Source: G963556115 sp963667375 (GTDB lineage Bacteria > Planctomycetota > SZUA-567). From it: DNA of 64,000 nt. A model generated the notes under the pieces. The model searched no databases. It was not told the origin of the DNA and saw only the letters and a list, made by a program, of their open reading frames with translations. Position numbers and translations under genes: made by a program. Positions within the stretch are counted from its first letter, which is position 1. Each line of letters opens with the position of its first letter. Shown one piece after another: positions 27,784 to 37,030 of this stretch. The DNA is taken from NCBI GenBank assembly GCA_963667375.1, contig OY763323.1, positions 1,674,001 to 1,738,000 of the forward strand, written 5' to 3'.

Positions 27784-29946
27784 TCAAATCCCTGATTCAC
27801 GCATGAGTACCTGATATATGTGCTGAATCAGCTCTTTTAGATAAGAGCGTGGCCGACTCCAGTATCTGGCTATACCCGGTTGATCGTATCTCAGGAATTC
27901 CGAGGCGGACTGCAGCTGGTTCTGACCGGTAAAGCTGCATTCAATGGTGAAGTACGGGTGAACGATTTTAAGTTGATTTTTTGGGTCGGAAATGACATCA
28001 ATCGGACCACCATTAATTGAAGCGAGTCCGGGGTGCTTCAGGACTTCTTCTCTAGTCGGTCTGATATTCTCAATTCTTGCCTGGTAACGGATATTCCGGT
28101 AACTGGCATAAGCGGGTATAAAATCCAAGATATCACCAATTTTTAAAGAAGAGGCCGCTTGGGAGGTGGCGTATAGAATAAGCGTCGGTGAACCGAGGTC
28201 GTAGATGCGGCCAAGTTCCTCACCTTTATAAACCGCAACACCAGGGTGGAGTGTCTCTGTGAGGTCAGTAACAGTACCGTCGATATCAGCGGTTATCCGG
28301 CTTTGTTCGAGTGCTTCATTTAGTGAGCGCAGTTTGGCTTTGGCCTGCAGATAGGTTTCGCGTATCTGTGGTGCCAGTCCTTTGAGTTCATTTTTAGCTG
28401 TTACCTGTTTTAGCTGCAGAGCCAGCTGGCTGATATTGAGTTCTGCGAGTTTGATTTCTGCCTGCAACTGGTGTGAATCAATTGTCAGCAGCTGTTTGCC
28501 GGCAGTTACGCTGTCGGTACGGGTAATATTCATTGCTGATATGGTGCCGGCTGAAGGGCTGTAGATTATCTGAGTTTCTGCAGCCGTTGTAATTGCCGGT
28601 ATGCTGCTGTATCTGGGAAAAGGAAGAGTGACCCATATGACAAGTATAATCAGCAGAATGATGAATAATGCAAAGCGGAGGCTGATTTTTCTGCCACGTA
28701 TGAGGCTTATATCTGTAGTTAATTCCCGGTAAAGCGGACGGATAATAAAGGTGATGATTTCAATGCTGAAAAGTGATATGCCGATAATTTTTGGGAAAGT
28801 ATAGTATACCACAACTGCTATACCGGTATAAAGAAAGAAGCGGTAGATCCAGGTGCAGATGGAGTAGGTAAGCATGAATAGTTTTCGTTTCAGGCTCAGT
28901 TCCGGTTCCGGACAGTCAACCTTTATTCCAAGAAGCTTACGACGGTAGAACCAGCGGGTCATGCTGAAAGCCCGAAATTGCAGATTGTCAATTCCGGTAA
29001 GGTCTGAGAAAATATAGTAACCATCAAAACGCATAAGTGGATTCAGATTGACCAGCAGCGTGCTGATAAGGGTCAGTGAGGAGAGAATGAAGGTAATACT
29101 TGAAAGAGTAGGATTGGTGCTTATGCCCCAGATAAATAGAGAAATACCGGCTATTATTAGTTCGGTCAGAATCCCTGCCGCACTGATACGCAGACGTTGC
29201 GGTCGTGAATGCATCCGCCAGCTGTCGGTGACATCACAGTAGGGTATTGGCCAGAGCACAATAAAGGCCAGGCCCATTGTCGGTATGTGATTTCCGAAGT
29301 ACTTGGCGGTATAGGCATGTGAAAATTCATGGAAAATTTTAAGCAGGGCGATTGACAGTCCATAGCAGATAAAACCCTGAGGGTTTAGAAAGCTGGTGAA
29401 GGTATGGATATATTCATCAAAGCGCTGACTCAGAAAATATAATCCTGTAAGTCCCAGTAAAAAGTATATAAGCAGCAGCAGGCGCGAGGCAAGAATCCGG
29501 GCGAACCCCATGGTGTTTTCAAGAAATTTATCGGGATGTATTATCGGTATTCTGAAATAAAGATAATGGTATATCAGCCACTTGAAAAATCCGGTTTGCC
29601 GCTGCTGCTGTTCGGCAGTCAGGAAAGCGCTGTTTTTGTGCAGTGTTTTTTCGGTCAGACCGAAGGCGATAAGTTCTTCAATAAATTTTAAAATTTCGCT
29701 CTGGTCTTCGCGTATAGTTGTTTCCTGCTCCAGCCTCTTCAAGAGCTCTTCGGCAGATTGTGTTCTGTCCAGACGTTTGACAATCTCAAATTGAATCCAA
29801 TCGAGTCTGGTAAAGGTCGCATGAATGGGATCATGAAGCATCCAGACCGGCTTGCCTTGTTCTTCTGCCGGTGCTACAGTGAGTTCTAGATCGGGTCGCA
29901 GCCGGGGCAGGATTGACTTGGAGTTAAGGTCAATATTGAAGCTCAT
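27784..29946 (-). CDS. PqqD-like / M50 peptidase / HlyD-like fusion protein of an export cluster
   Basis: A 720-residue inner-membrane protein. Order: a PqqD-like winged-helix region (about residues 30-100, WMLHDPIHATFTRLDWIQFE), then a multi-spanning M50 site-2-protease domain with HEFSH (H206, E207, H210) and NLNPLMRFDGYYIF, the usual third-ligand region. It is followed by more membrane helices and from about residue 445 a lipoyl/HlyD adaptor domain (YSPSAGTISAMNITRTDSV). Similar fusions are often annotated as putative peptide zinc metalloproteases. It starts 2 bp after the GAF-HlyD gene and is last in a four-gene operon. A role in processing or pushing out an exported protein is inferred. 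Confidence 0.82.
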   Translation of the reverse strand: MSFNIDLNSKSILPRLRPDLELTVAPAEEQGKPVWMLHDPIHATFTRLDWIQFEIVKRLDRTQSAEELLKRLEQETTIREDQSEILKFIEELIAFGLTEKTLHKNSAFLTAEQQQRQTGFFKWLIYHYLYFRIPIIHPDKFLENTMGFARILASRLLLLIYFLLGLTGLYFLSQRFDEYIHTFTSFLNPQGFICYGLSIALLKIFHEFSHAYTAKYFGNHIPTMGLAFIVLWPIPYCDVTDSWRMHSRPQRLRISAAGILTELIIAGISLFIWGISTNPTLSSITFILSSLTLISTLLVNLNPLMRFDGYYIFSDLTGIDNLQFRAFSMTRWFYRRKLLGIKVDCPEPELSLKRKLFMLTYSICTWIYRFFLYTGIAVVVYYTFPKIIGISLFSIEIITFIIRPLYRELTTDISLIRGRKISLRFALFIILLIILVIWVTLPFPRYSSIPAITTAAETQIIYSPSAGTISAMNITRTDSVTAGKQLLTIDSHQLQAEIKLAELNISQLALQLKQVTAKNELKGLAPQIRETYLQAKAKLRSLNEALEQSRITADIDGTVTDLTETLHPGVAVYKGEELGRIYDLGSPTLILYATSQAASSLKIGDILDFIPAYASYRNIRYQARIENIRPTREEVLKHPGLASINGGPIDVISDPKNQLKIVHPYFTIECSFTGQNQLQSASEFLRYDQPGIARYWSRPRSYLKELIQHIYQVLMRESGI

Positions 29947-29948
29947 AA

Positions 29949-31358
29949 TCAGATACCTATGAAATTGCGGATTGCAGCAAGCGGTCGACGTATCAGCCAG
30001 TAGCCCAGGGATACCTTGTTGCCATAAATAACGGCGGTTCCCTGTACTCCCATTCGGATGTCGGTTGCTTTCCAGTCAAGTGTGGCTTCTGCAAGAAATG
30101 CCGGTATTCCTGTTGGCGAAGTGGTGGCATGCTCTGCAAGGTAGCTGAGGTGAGCCTGTCGTGAAGTCGCTGAATCAGTGTTAAGTATGATCTTTACGCG
30201 GGCGTTTTCCGGAAAATCAATTTTATCAGCCAGCGGCAGATATATTTTAATCTTATTTTTGCCGGGGGTAATGAGCAGCATTATACGTTCTCCGGTCATG
30301 ACCGGTTTTCCTTCCCATTCGTTGGGATCATTCATCATTACGACTCCAGCAGCGGGGGCGTTTATAAGGCTTTTGTCAAGTTTATAACGGGCGATTCGCA
30401 GCCGGGTTTTATCCATTGCCAGTTGGGTCTCAAGCGCCTTCAGTCTGCTCCTGGCATCCATGTCCGTGATAGCTTCGGCTTCTGTTCGTGACAGCTCTGA
30501 ACGGGTAATCTTTACCTGTTGTTCGGCGGCGGTGAATTCTTCACTGAAGATGTCCCGGTTTAACTTTACCAGCGTTTGTGATTCTTTTACGGTATCTCCG
30601 GGATGAACCAGAATCTCGTCAACTACACCGTCAATAGGTGTGGTTACAGATACGGGATTTAGCGGTACTATCTCGCAGGGGGCGACAATGCGCTCTGAAA
30701 TTTTATAGGAATAGAGTGAAAGAATTACCGCTACGAGAATCAGAAGTATTAAAGCACGCCGACTGTACTTATGAGAATTCTCGGGTGATTTGCGTTTATG
30801 GAGCTGTAAGAGACTGCCGAAGTTTTTCTGCAGCGGAGCGGTCAGTTTGAGATCTCCCGGTTGCCATTGTTTCTGTTGCCAGCGCTCAAGAACCAGGACA
30901 GGTGGGGCGTTGTGTTTCCGGAGGCTGTTCTCTGCGGTAGCTGCAAGAGGCAGCCAGAGCAGGAATGTTCCGCCGGATTTTGCGGTATACTCTTCCCAGA
31001 AATCGGGAATATCGGAAAATGCATCTTCGTTTATTATCTGTGCTTCTTCCGGGTTATTCAGCGTTTTTTTTAACTGGCGCAGCCATCTGCAGACATCTGA
31101 GTGCATTGACGGTTGGCTGCTACCGGAGATTCCTAGTATTTTTCTGCCTGTGCCACTGATTAGTATGGCGCGGTCATAATGAATGTAGCCGACAGTATGA
31201 TTGAGAAGATGAAATATAAGATTCTGTTCATCACGGCACTGATTCGCATCACTGATAAGTGAGTTAAGAGTAGCCAGAGTCTTTACGGTCTGCTTCAAAA
31301 TAAAAATTTGCTTCTGGGTGTTTTCCGGTTCTTTGGGCATATCAGTTCTGCACCTCAA
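29949..31358 (-). CDS. GAF-HlyD fusion membrane-fusion protein
   Basis: A 469-residue protein. The first 180 residues form a cytoplasmic GAF-like domain (TLATLNSLISDANQCRDEQN, HYDRAILISGTGRKILGISG). One transmembrane helix follows near residue 200 (RRALILLILVAVILSLYSY), and then a periplasmic adaptor: lipoyl half-motif IDGVVDEILVHPGDTV, coiled-coil hairpin, and second half-motif INAPAAGVVMM. HlyD-type adaptors bridge inner and outer membrane in export machines. A sensory GAF domain on the cytoplasmic side is unusual and suggests ligand control. The start overlaps the preceding HlyD gene by 17 bp. Confidence 0.82.
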   Translation of the reverse strand: MRCRTDMPKEPENTQKQIFILKQTVKTLATLNSLISDANQCRDEQNLIFHLLNHTVGYIHYDRAILISGTGRKILGISGSSQPSMHSDVCRWLRQLKKTLNNPEEAQIINEDAFSDIPDFWEEYTAKSGGTFLLWLPLAATAENSLRKHNAPPVLVLERWQQKQWQPGDLKLTAPLQKNFGSLLQLHKRKSPENSHKYSRRALILLILVAVILSLYSYKISERIVAPCEIVPLNPVSVTTPIDGVVDEILVHPGDTVKESQTLVKLNRDIFSEEFTAAEQQVKITRSELSRTEAEAITDMDARSRLKALETQLAMDKTRLRIARYKLDKSLINAPAAGVVMMNDPNEWEGKPVMTGERIMLLITPGKNKIKIYLPLADKIDFPENARVKIILNTDSATSRQAHLSYLAEHATTSPTGIPAFLAEATLDWKATDIRMGVQGTAVIYGNKVSLGYWLIRRPLAAIRNFIGI

Positions 31359-32196
31359 TTTCAGCTTCAGCTGAGGTCTGTCTCTGCGGTATGAACCAGC
31401 CGCTCATGCCAGCCCGTAGAAGACCTTTGCGGTTGTCGATGTCTGCAGCGACCTCAAAAGTATCGCTGGCGGCATCAAGTGTCGCTGAAATTCGGCTTAT
31501 GCTGGCTTTGAAGTTTTTGTGTAAAAGCGGGATGGTAATGGAAACTTCCTGTCCTATTGCAGTATGTGGAAATTCAGAGACCGGCAGTAGAAAGTGTGCC
31601 AGCAGGGTGTTATCATCAATAACCTCCAGTAGCGGTTCGCCGGCTTTGGCAAGTTCGAACTGGTTTTTTTCAACCGTTACAACCCTTCCCGAAAAGGGGG
31701 CATTAATTGTACACATCCGGAGGTTTCTTCTGGCAAGGATTAATTCTGCCCGGGCTATTGCTTCATCTCGCTGGGCGTTGGCCAATTCCACCAGGGTTGC
31801 ATCGTTCCGGCTGCGCAGGTCTTTGACCGCTTCCAGATTGGTGCGGCTTGCTTCCAGCTGTTTCTCCGCTTTATCCTTTGCTGCTTCGGCAAGTTCTGAA
31901 TCCAGCTTGACCAGCAGATCACCGTTGTTGAAAGTCTCTCCCATGACCAAAGGTAAAGCGGTAATTCTGCCGTCAATCTCGGAGGAGATAGTAGCTGCGT
32001 CTTTAGCAATAAGAAAGACCCTGATTTTATTGCCGCTGACATCGGCATCGGCAAGTGATATGTCTGTATCGGCGTTGAGAGTTGTTTCGTCAGCCAGAGA
32101 GTCTGTAGAAAGAGTTTCTGCCAGCAGGAGTAGCGTGAAAAAAAGCAGCAGTGACCGGGATTTTATGCGATTACAAAAGTTAAAAGCATGCGGCAT
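31342..32196 (-). CDS. HlyD/RND-type periplasmic adaptor protein
   Basis: A 284-residue exported protein. An N-terminal hydrophobic segment (SLLLFFTLLLLAETLS) is a signal peptide or anchor. The lipoyl and hairpin domains follow: SEIDGRITALPLVMGETFN, a coiled-coil of AAKDKAEKQLEASRTNLEAV type, then INAPFSGRVVTVEKNQFELA and a barrel domain ending in LLRAGMSGWFIP. It is shorter than most RND adaptors. It lies between the TolC-like lipoprotein gene (85 bp away) and the GAF-HlyD gene (overlapping), so the operon encodes two or three adaptor-type proteins. Confidence 0.85.
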   Translation of the reverse strand: MPHAFNFCNRIKSRSLLLFFTLLLLAETLSTDSLADETTLNADTDISLADADVSGNKIRVFLIAKDAATISSEIDGRITALPLVMGETFNNGDLLVKLDSELAEAAKDKAEKQLEASRTNLEAVKDLRSRNDATLVELANAQRDEAIARAELILARRNLRMCTINAPFSGRVVTVEKNQFELAKAGEPLLEVIDDNTLLAHFLLPVSEFPHTAIGQEVSITIPLLHKNFKASISRISATLDAASDTFEVAADIDNRKGLLRAGMSGWFIPQRQTSAEAEIEVQN

Positions 32197-32281
32197 GAAT
32201 AGCTCCCGTTTTATCTGCTATAAGTTCAAGCAGAAAGATATATGACCAAATATATCGCTAGCATTTAGCGGGTGGTAGCAA

Positions 32282-33967
32282 TTAGAAATAACCCTTCGGA
32301 TCAGGGCTGTACTGATTGAGTATTACCTGTTCTACCTGTGGCTTTGGCGCTTCAGCTACTGTTGCCTCGGTAAAAGAAGAAGTTTCAGTTGTTATTGCTG
32401 ATGCCGGAGTATCTGTCGCTGCCAGATTATCAGAATAGACACTTCCGTTGTTACTGGCTTCAGCCGGACTCAACTGAATTGAGATCGACTCTGAAATTTC
32501 TGCGGTGTCACTCGTGTCGGCACCGATGGTATTTATAATTTTTGCTCTGGCGATCATTACCCGGCTATATGCCTGCATACTGGCGGCAAAATCACGAAGC
32601 GCATCGAGCTTTTTAGTGGTCACCTGACTCTGCTTGCCTTTGCCGGCCTTTGCCGCACTCTCGGCATTGGCTATAATCTGTTCACTGTCGTTTACGATAT
32701 CCTGCAATTTATGGTAACGGCTGACTGCAAAATCATATTCTATAGCGGCAATACGCAGCTGGGTAATTATTGCCACTGCCAGTGCCATGCGCTTTTTACG
32801 TATGAAATCAACGCGTTTGAATTCAGAACGGGTTTTGAATACTTTATTTGGTATGTCCAGCAGATTCCATGAGACATTTATTCCGGCAGACAGCCAGGAG
32901 TTGTAGTAAAGGTATTTGTTATCATCGGCGGAAGGATTGACAAACATCTGCGGGCTGGGAAGCATGCTCAGCATGGTGGCTCGCGCTTCATCCTGAGTGA
33001 TTTTTTCCTGCAGGTCTTCCTGAAATAGCTCCGGTCTCTGATTTAATGCCAGAGTTTCAAGTTTATCAAGATTCAGCAGTGCGGGGAAAGCTTCGTTGAT
33101 GCTGCAGTCTATAGTGAAATCCGCACCTATCGGCAGACCGATAAGCTGAGCCAGACGGAGTTTGGCTGATTGATATCTCTCGTTGTAGTCTTCAAGTCTA
33201 AGCAGTTGCTGTTTTAGCGGATAACGGCGTTCGATCGCTGCTGATTCGGATATTCTGCCCTTAGCCTGACTTTCGCCGATAGCGTTGATCTCTGATTCAA
33301 GTTCAGTTTTGAGCGATTCCCCGCGTTCTACTATAAGTTCCAGACCAACGCAGCTCCAGTAAGCTTCAGCAATATCATAGGAAAGTTTCTGTCTGATTCT
33401 GCGGATTTCATGCAGTGCGTGCAGAGTTCGTTTCCCCTGCTGTCTGGCCCGGAAATAGGATACACCGAAATCGAGAACATTCCAGAGAAGGTTGACACCG
33501 CCATAGGTGTGGGAGGTCATATCGCTGTAGGAGTAGGTTACATTCTGTGCTTCCTGACCGGTAAAGAGTCCGACGGAGTTTGAAGCATTGTGACTGTCAC
33601 GCAACCCATTATTAATTTCGGCAGTAAGATCCGGCAGCATTTTGGTTATAGCGCCGTTTTTAAGTTCGCTCTGAATTGCCATCTCCTGACGGGTCAGCCA
33701 GAGCTCAAGGTTGTACTGCATTCCGAGTTCGATAGCTTTATTCAGTGTCAGTCCGGAAACTAGTTCCGGCTTGAGGGCGTTATAAGCTTCAAGATCCATC
33801 TTCGAGTTTACCAGCCGGTCTTTTATCTCTTCATCGGGTGTTGGTGTAATACAGCCGGTGAGGGTGACTGCTGTAAGTAATAGTATGACTATCCATGAGT
33901 TACGTATAAAGTTTGTACCGGAATCTTTGATAAATGTATAGCAGGTACAGGAGGTTTTCATCCCCAT
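32282..33967 (-). CDS. TolC-family outer-membrane lipoprotein
   Basis: A 561-residue outer-membrane efflux protein. After a basic N-terminus, a type II signal peptide ends in the lipobox LTGC. Two TolC-like repeats follow, with GLTLNKAIELGMQYNLELWL at the first helix, YDIAEAYWSC and KLRLAQLIGLPIGADF. The last 60 residues are a Ser/Thr/Ala-rich tail (ends NQYSPDPKGYF). Reading can begin 36 codons earlier, but ATG 33967 has aggat 7 bp upstream and places the signal peptide properly. It is the first gene of the minus-strand export operon and diverges from the DUF4347 gene. Confidence 0.83.
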   Translation of the reverse strand: MGMKTSCTCYTFIKDSGTNFIRNSWIVILLLTAVTLTGCITPTPDEEIKDRLVNSKMDLEAYNALKPELVSGLTLNKAIELGMQYNLELWLTRQEMAIQSELKNGAITKMLPDLTAEINNGLRDSHNASNSVGLFTGQEAQNVTYSYSDMTSHTYGGVNLLWNVLDFGVSYFRARQQGKRTLHALHEIRRIRQKLSYDIAEAYWSCVGLELIVERGESLKTELESEINAIGESQAKGRISESAAIERRYPLKQQLLRLEDYNERYQSAKLRLAQLIGLPIGADFTIDCSINEAFPALLNLDKLETLALNQRPELFQEDLQEKITQDEARATMLSMLPSPQMFVNPSADDNKYLYYNSWLSAGINVSWNLLDIPNKVFKTRSEFKRVDFIRKKRMALAVAIITQLRIAAIEYDFAVSRYHKLQDIVNDSEQIIANAESAAKAGKGKQSQVTTKKLDALRDFAASMQAYSRVMIARAKIINTIGADTSDTAEISESISIQLSPAEASNNGSVYSDNLAATDTPASAITTETSSFTEATVAEAPKPQVEQVILNQYSPDPKGYF

Positions 33968-34544
33968 ATTATTTATCCTGTAGTAGATTATACTCTGACT
34001 ATGTTCTTTAAATTTTGTAAGACCTTGCCACATCAAGGAATTGCAGAAATAGTATTTTACATTAAAAGTATACAACGTTTTTAGTGTATTGTCTATATAA
34101 ATTGAGACTTTTTTCGGTAATTTATCTTTAATAATATAGAATAATTCTACACAGTTTAATTATTGGTTTTGTTGTAAATTGAGACTAATGGTTGTTTTGT
34201 GTATTGTGACTTATATGTTTCCAGGGTTATAAAGCAAATATGTGTTGTGTCAGAATTGTATAAGTGTATCTGTATTCAGCGTAATATGCTGCTGCGAATA
34301 ATATTGTGTTGTTTTCGGATTGAGAGGAAAGAGGTTTTGTCGGAGTAATTTGCACTTAAAGTTGCATTTTGTATTAATCTTTTTCCCGGGTATTTTTTAT
34401 GGTGATATTAAAAATTATTCATAAATGTAAAGTTATTTATGGTAAAGACGGTTTTTTGGGGTTATAATTATGTTGATAGTATTTTAGTTATAATCAATAA
34501 TTAAATTTTTAAAATTTACAGTGTTTTTGGGAGGTTGATGACCG
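33968..34544. other. 577-bp divergent control region between the export operon and its DUF4347 neighbour
   Basis: Very AT-rich, no open frame of note. It holds a 12-bp direct repeat, taaattgagact, at 34098-34109 and 34175-34186 (77 bp apart), a possible binding site for a shared regulator. Possible weak promoter towards the DUF4347 gene: ttgcac (34350) with tattaa (34372), and two tataat hexamers at 34463 and 34489 without good -35 partners. It probably carries the promoters of both divergent units. Confidence 0.5.
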
Positions 34545-36956
34545 ATGATTAGCAGGCTTATGCAGATGGAGGAGCGTATTGTGCTTGATGGCAGTGTCGC
34601 TGCGGTGGTGGCGGCTGCCGGTGCAGCAGATGCCAGCGCTTCAGCCGATACTAAAAGTGATTCGGGGGATGCTTCTGATCTGCCGGCGGAACAGGCGGAT
34701 AATACTGCAGGGGACGGTAGTGATTCTGATAACAGTGGGGATAGTGATGCCGGTGATAATACTGATGCCGATACTGCTAATGATGGACAGGCTGATTCAA
34801 CCGTCGCGGAGGTAATAGCGGCAATTGCTGATTCGAGTGATGAAAATGCCGCTACGCTTAAAGCACTGATTGTAAATTCTGATATTGATGATTTAGCCGA
34901 TTTGCTGGCGGCTGTGGATGACAGTGTTATAGTTGTTACCTTTGATGGTGATACACCTGATATGCAGGCTATTATTGATCAACTCACGGCTCTGGCTGAT
35001 GGTGCGGATTATTCAAGTATCGGTATTGTCACTCATGGTGCGGATGGAGTTATTGCTTTTTCTGATTCGGATCCAATAACTGCAGCTACTCTGGCAGTCG
35101 ATTCTGAGCAGCAGGAATTCTTTGCCGAATTGGGGGAACTGCTGACCGCTGACGGGCGAATTGATCTGATAAGCTGTGACTCCGGTGATGGAACCGCAGG
35201 TGATGAGCTTATTGCCGAAATTGCTGAAATAAGCGGCGCGGATGTGGCGGCCAGCACCGATACTACCGGTAATGAGAGTGACGGTGGTGACTGGATTCTG
35301 GAGAAGGGTGATATTGATCTGACGCATGAATATTTCGATGCTGGGGCTCTGGATAGTTTTGACGGGGTTCTTCCGTATTTTACTTATCATGATTTAAGCT
35401 TTGAACTGGCGGCGGATTATGCTGAAGACTATGGTATATTGTATCTCGATTTTGATTATCTTACCCAGTTTTGCAGCTGCCTTAGCGGTAAAGAAATAAC
35501 CATTCAGTATTATGCTGATGGAACTATGCATTACGCGCATTTCGGGGCGTCAGATTTGTTGAGTGACAGTTTTACCAGTGACGGTGGTTTAACTATGTCA
35601 TCTTCCGGGGAGACATTTGTTCTTGATTTGTCTCCTTATGCTGAAGATCTGGCGGTTCAAGATTTTGAACTTGTTTCCGGAGTAACGTATCAGGTAATTT
35701 TTTCTGATGATATTTTTGAGCAGACCGAAAGCGGTAATTCTGTGTATAATTCTGCCTTGATACTTACTTTTGTAGTAGCAGATACTTCTACTCATCATGA
35801 TAATGCGTCATGGCACAGTACCTTGGATCATTCATCTTCAGGAAGTGGTTCCACCGGTTCTGCCGATGGTGACTCCTTAGACGGGTTGGTCTCTGATATT
35901 ATCAGCGGTATTGCAGACGGCAGTATATCTGATGGTGTTGATGATATCGCTGGCGACTGGGGCGATGCTTCTGGTACCGGTGAAGGCGAGAGTGCTGAAG
36001 GTGACAGTGCTGAAGGTGACAGTGCTGAAGGTGACAGTGCTGAAGGTCCTGCCGGCAGTGGCAGCGGAGAGGGTGCATCCGATGGCGAGGCTGATGCGGG
36101 GCATGATGCCTTTGCGCTCCGAACCGATGGTACCGCAAGTGATATGATGGTTACCAATCCATTCAGCGAGCATATTACCAGCTCAGATGTGCAGCTTCTA
36201 TTCGACCGCACGGTTGATGCTTTTGCCCAGCTGGGACTGGATAATGCCGCGATTTATGAATTAATCCAGGATGCGATGGGCGACACCATGACGACTGCTT
36301 CGCTGGTTGCAAGCTGTGAGCAGTGTCTGGATAATGCTAATCTGCTTATGGGAGAGCTGGTGGCAAGTAGTGAGCATGATTTTGCGCAATCAGGTAGTGG
36401 TATGACTGCGCAGGGAGAGAGTGTGGTGGCAATTGTTCAGGCTGCGATAGACCGCGTGGTTCAGGCGCGTGGAAACGCTCTTATTGCCAATGATCTGCTG
36501 CGAATTATAGCTTTGAATATCGGAGATGCTTCAGAACGGCTTGCCGAGAATACTTTTGCTGCCGGGGTGATGCGGCTGGGGGCAAGTAATGAGGAGCTTA
36601 CCTACTCCTATGAAGTGCTAAATGCTATCTGCAAAGTTGTTAAAGAGCATAAGGATAATGGTTCTGCGCTAACCGTAGCCCAACTTAACGGGATGCTGCC
36701 GGAGATAGAGGGGCAGGCGAGAACTGTAGCTAAAGCTGTGGCTGAAGATGGTGACAGGGCAAGTAGGGACGTACTGGCATTTCTCACCAGACAGCTGCAG
36801 CAGCAGGGTGTTGATAAGGATAATCTGCAGCAGCAGGTAAGTGCCGTTTTTGAACAATGGCATCAAAGTATTGGCGTCTCGGCGGTAGAACCATTTGCCA
36901 TGAATATTGATTCAGATGTTGCGGTAAATGGGGCTGTTCCGGCTGGAGCTATGTAA
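34545..36956 (+). CDS. DUF4347 surface-type protein with LEPR-like N-terminal signal
   Basis: An 803-residue acidic protein. The N-terminus MQMEERIVLDGSVAAVVAAA resembles the LEPR-type signal (consensus around LExRxxLDGA) of large exported proteins. A low-complexity Asp/Ser/Ala linker runs to about residue 85. Then DUF4347 (about 125-270: YSSIGIVTHGADGVIAFSD, GRIDLISCDSGDGTAGDELIAEIA, ADVAASTDTTG, GDWILEKGDID). A beta-rich part, a linker with a tandem repeat (36 kb) and a helical C-terminal domain (about 540-800) follow. It has no classical signal peptide. It lies divergent from an M50/HlyD/TolC operon and is inferred to be its cargo. Start at 34545 follows gggagg by 10 bp. Confidence 0.8.
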   Translation: MISRLMQMEERIVLDGSVAAVVAAAGAADASASADTKSDSGDASDLPAEQADNTAGDGSDSDNSGDSDAGDNTDADTANDGQADSTVAEVIAAIADSSDENAATLKALIVNSDIDDLADLLAAVDDSVIVVTFDGDTPDMQAIIDQLTALADGADYSSIGIVTHGADGVIAFSDSDPITAATLAVDSEQQEFFAELGELLTADGRIDLISCDSGDGTAGDELIAEIAEISGADVAASTDTTGNESDGGDWILEKGDIDLTHEYFDAGALDSFDGVLPYFTYHDLSFELAADYAEDYGILYLDFDYLTQFCSCLSGKEITIQYYADGTMHYAHFGASDLLSDSFTSDGGLTMSSSGETFVLDLSPYAEDLAVQDFELVSGVTYQVIFSDDIFEQTESGNSVYNSALILTFVVADTSTHHDNASWHSTLDHSSSGSGSTGSADGDSLDGLVSDIISGIADGSISDGVDDIAGDWGDASGTGEGESAEGDSAEGDSAEGDSAEGPAGSGSGEGASDGEADAGHDAFALRTDGTASDMMVTNPFSEHITSSDVQLLFDRTVDAFAQLGLDNAAIYELIQDAMGDTMTTASLVASCEQCLDNANLLMGELVASSEHDFAQSGSGMTAQGESVVAIVQAAIDRVVQARGNALIANDLLRIIALNIGDASERLAENTFAAGVMRLGASNEELTYSYEVLNAICKVVKEHKDNGSALTVAQLNGMLPEIEGQARTVAKAVAEDGDRASRDVLAFLTRQLQQQGVDKDNLQQQVSAVFEQWHQSIGVSAVEPFAMNIDSDVAVNGAVPAGAM
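35991..36050 (+). repeat. Tandem repeat, 15-bp unit, four copies
   Basis: Unit agtgctgaaggtgac starting at 35991, 36006, 36021 and 36036; the last copy ends differently. It encodes SAEGD repeats in the DUF4347 protein linker. Copy number could vary by slippage without breaking the frame. Confidence 0.92.
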
Positions 36957-36995
36957 AGCAGATACGGGAATGAGCCTGGTTAATATAGTTTATTG

Positions 36996-37030
36996 TTGTC
37001 CCGGTATAGATTTATTCCGGGACAATTTTT
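36996..37030 (+). terminator. Rho-independent terminator after the DUF4347 gene
   Basis: Perfect 9-bp stem ttgtcccgg / ccgggacaa (36996-37004, 37017-37025) followed by five T. Confidence 0.9.

Noticed and set aside
31391..32245. A 284-codon plus-strand frame opposite the HlyD adaptor gene
   Set aside because: It is a mirror of the real minus-strand gene. The translation is Ser/Ala/Arg-rich with no domain, while the minus strand gives a signal peptide and lipoyl motifs.
35877..36211. Repetitive minus-strand frames across the DUF4347 gene (TFSTVTFSTV, SALSPSALSP)
   Set aside because: They come from reading the 15-bp tandem repeat and low-complexity linker in antisense; the plus strand gives a well-formed domain protein.
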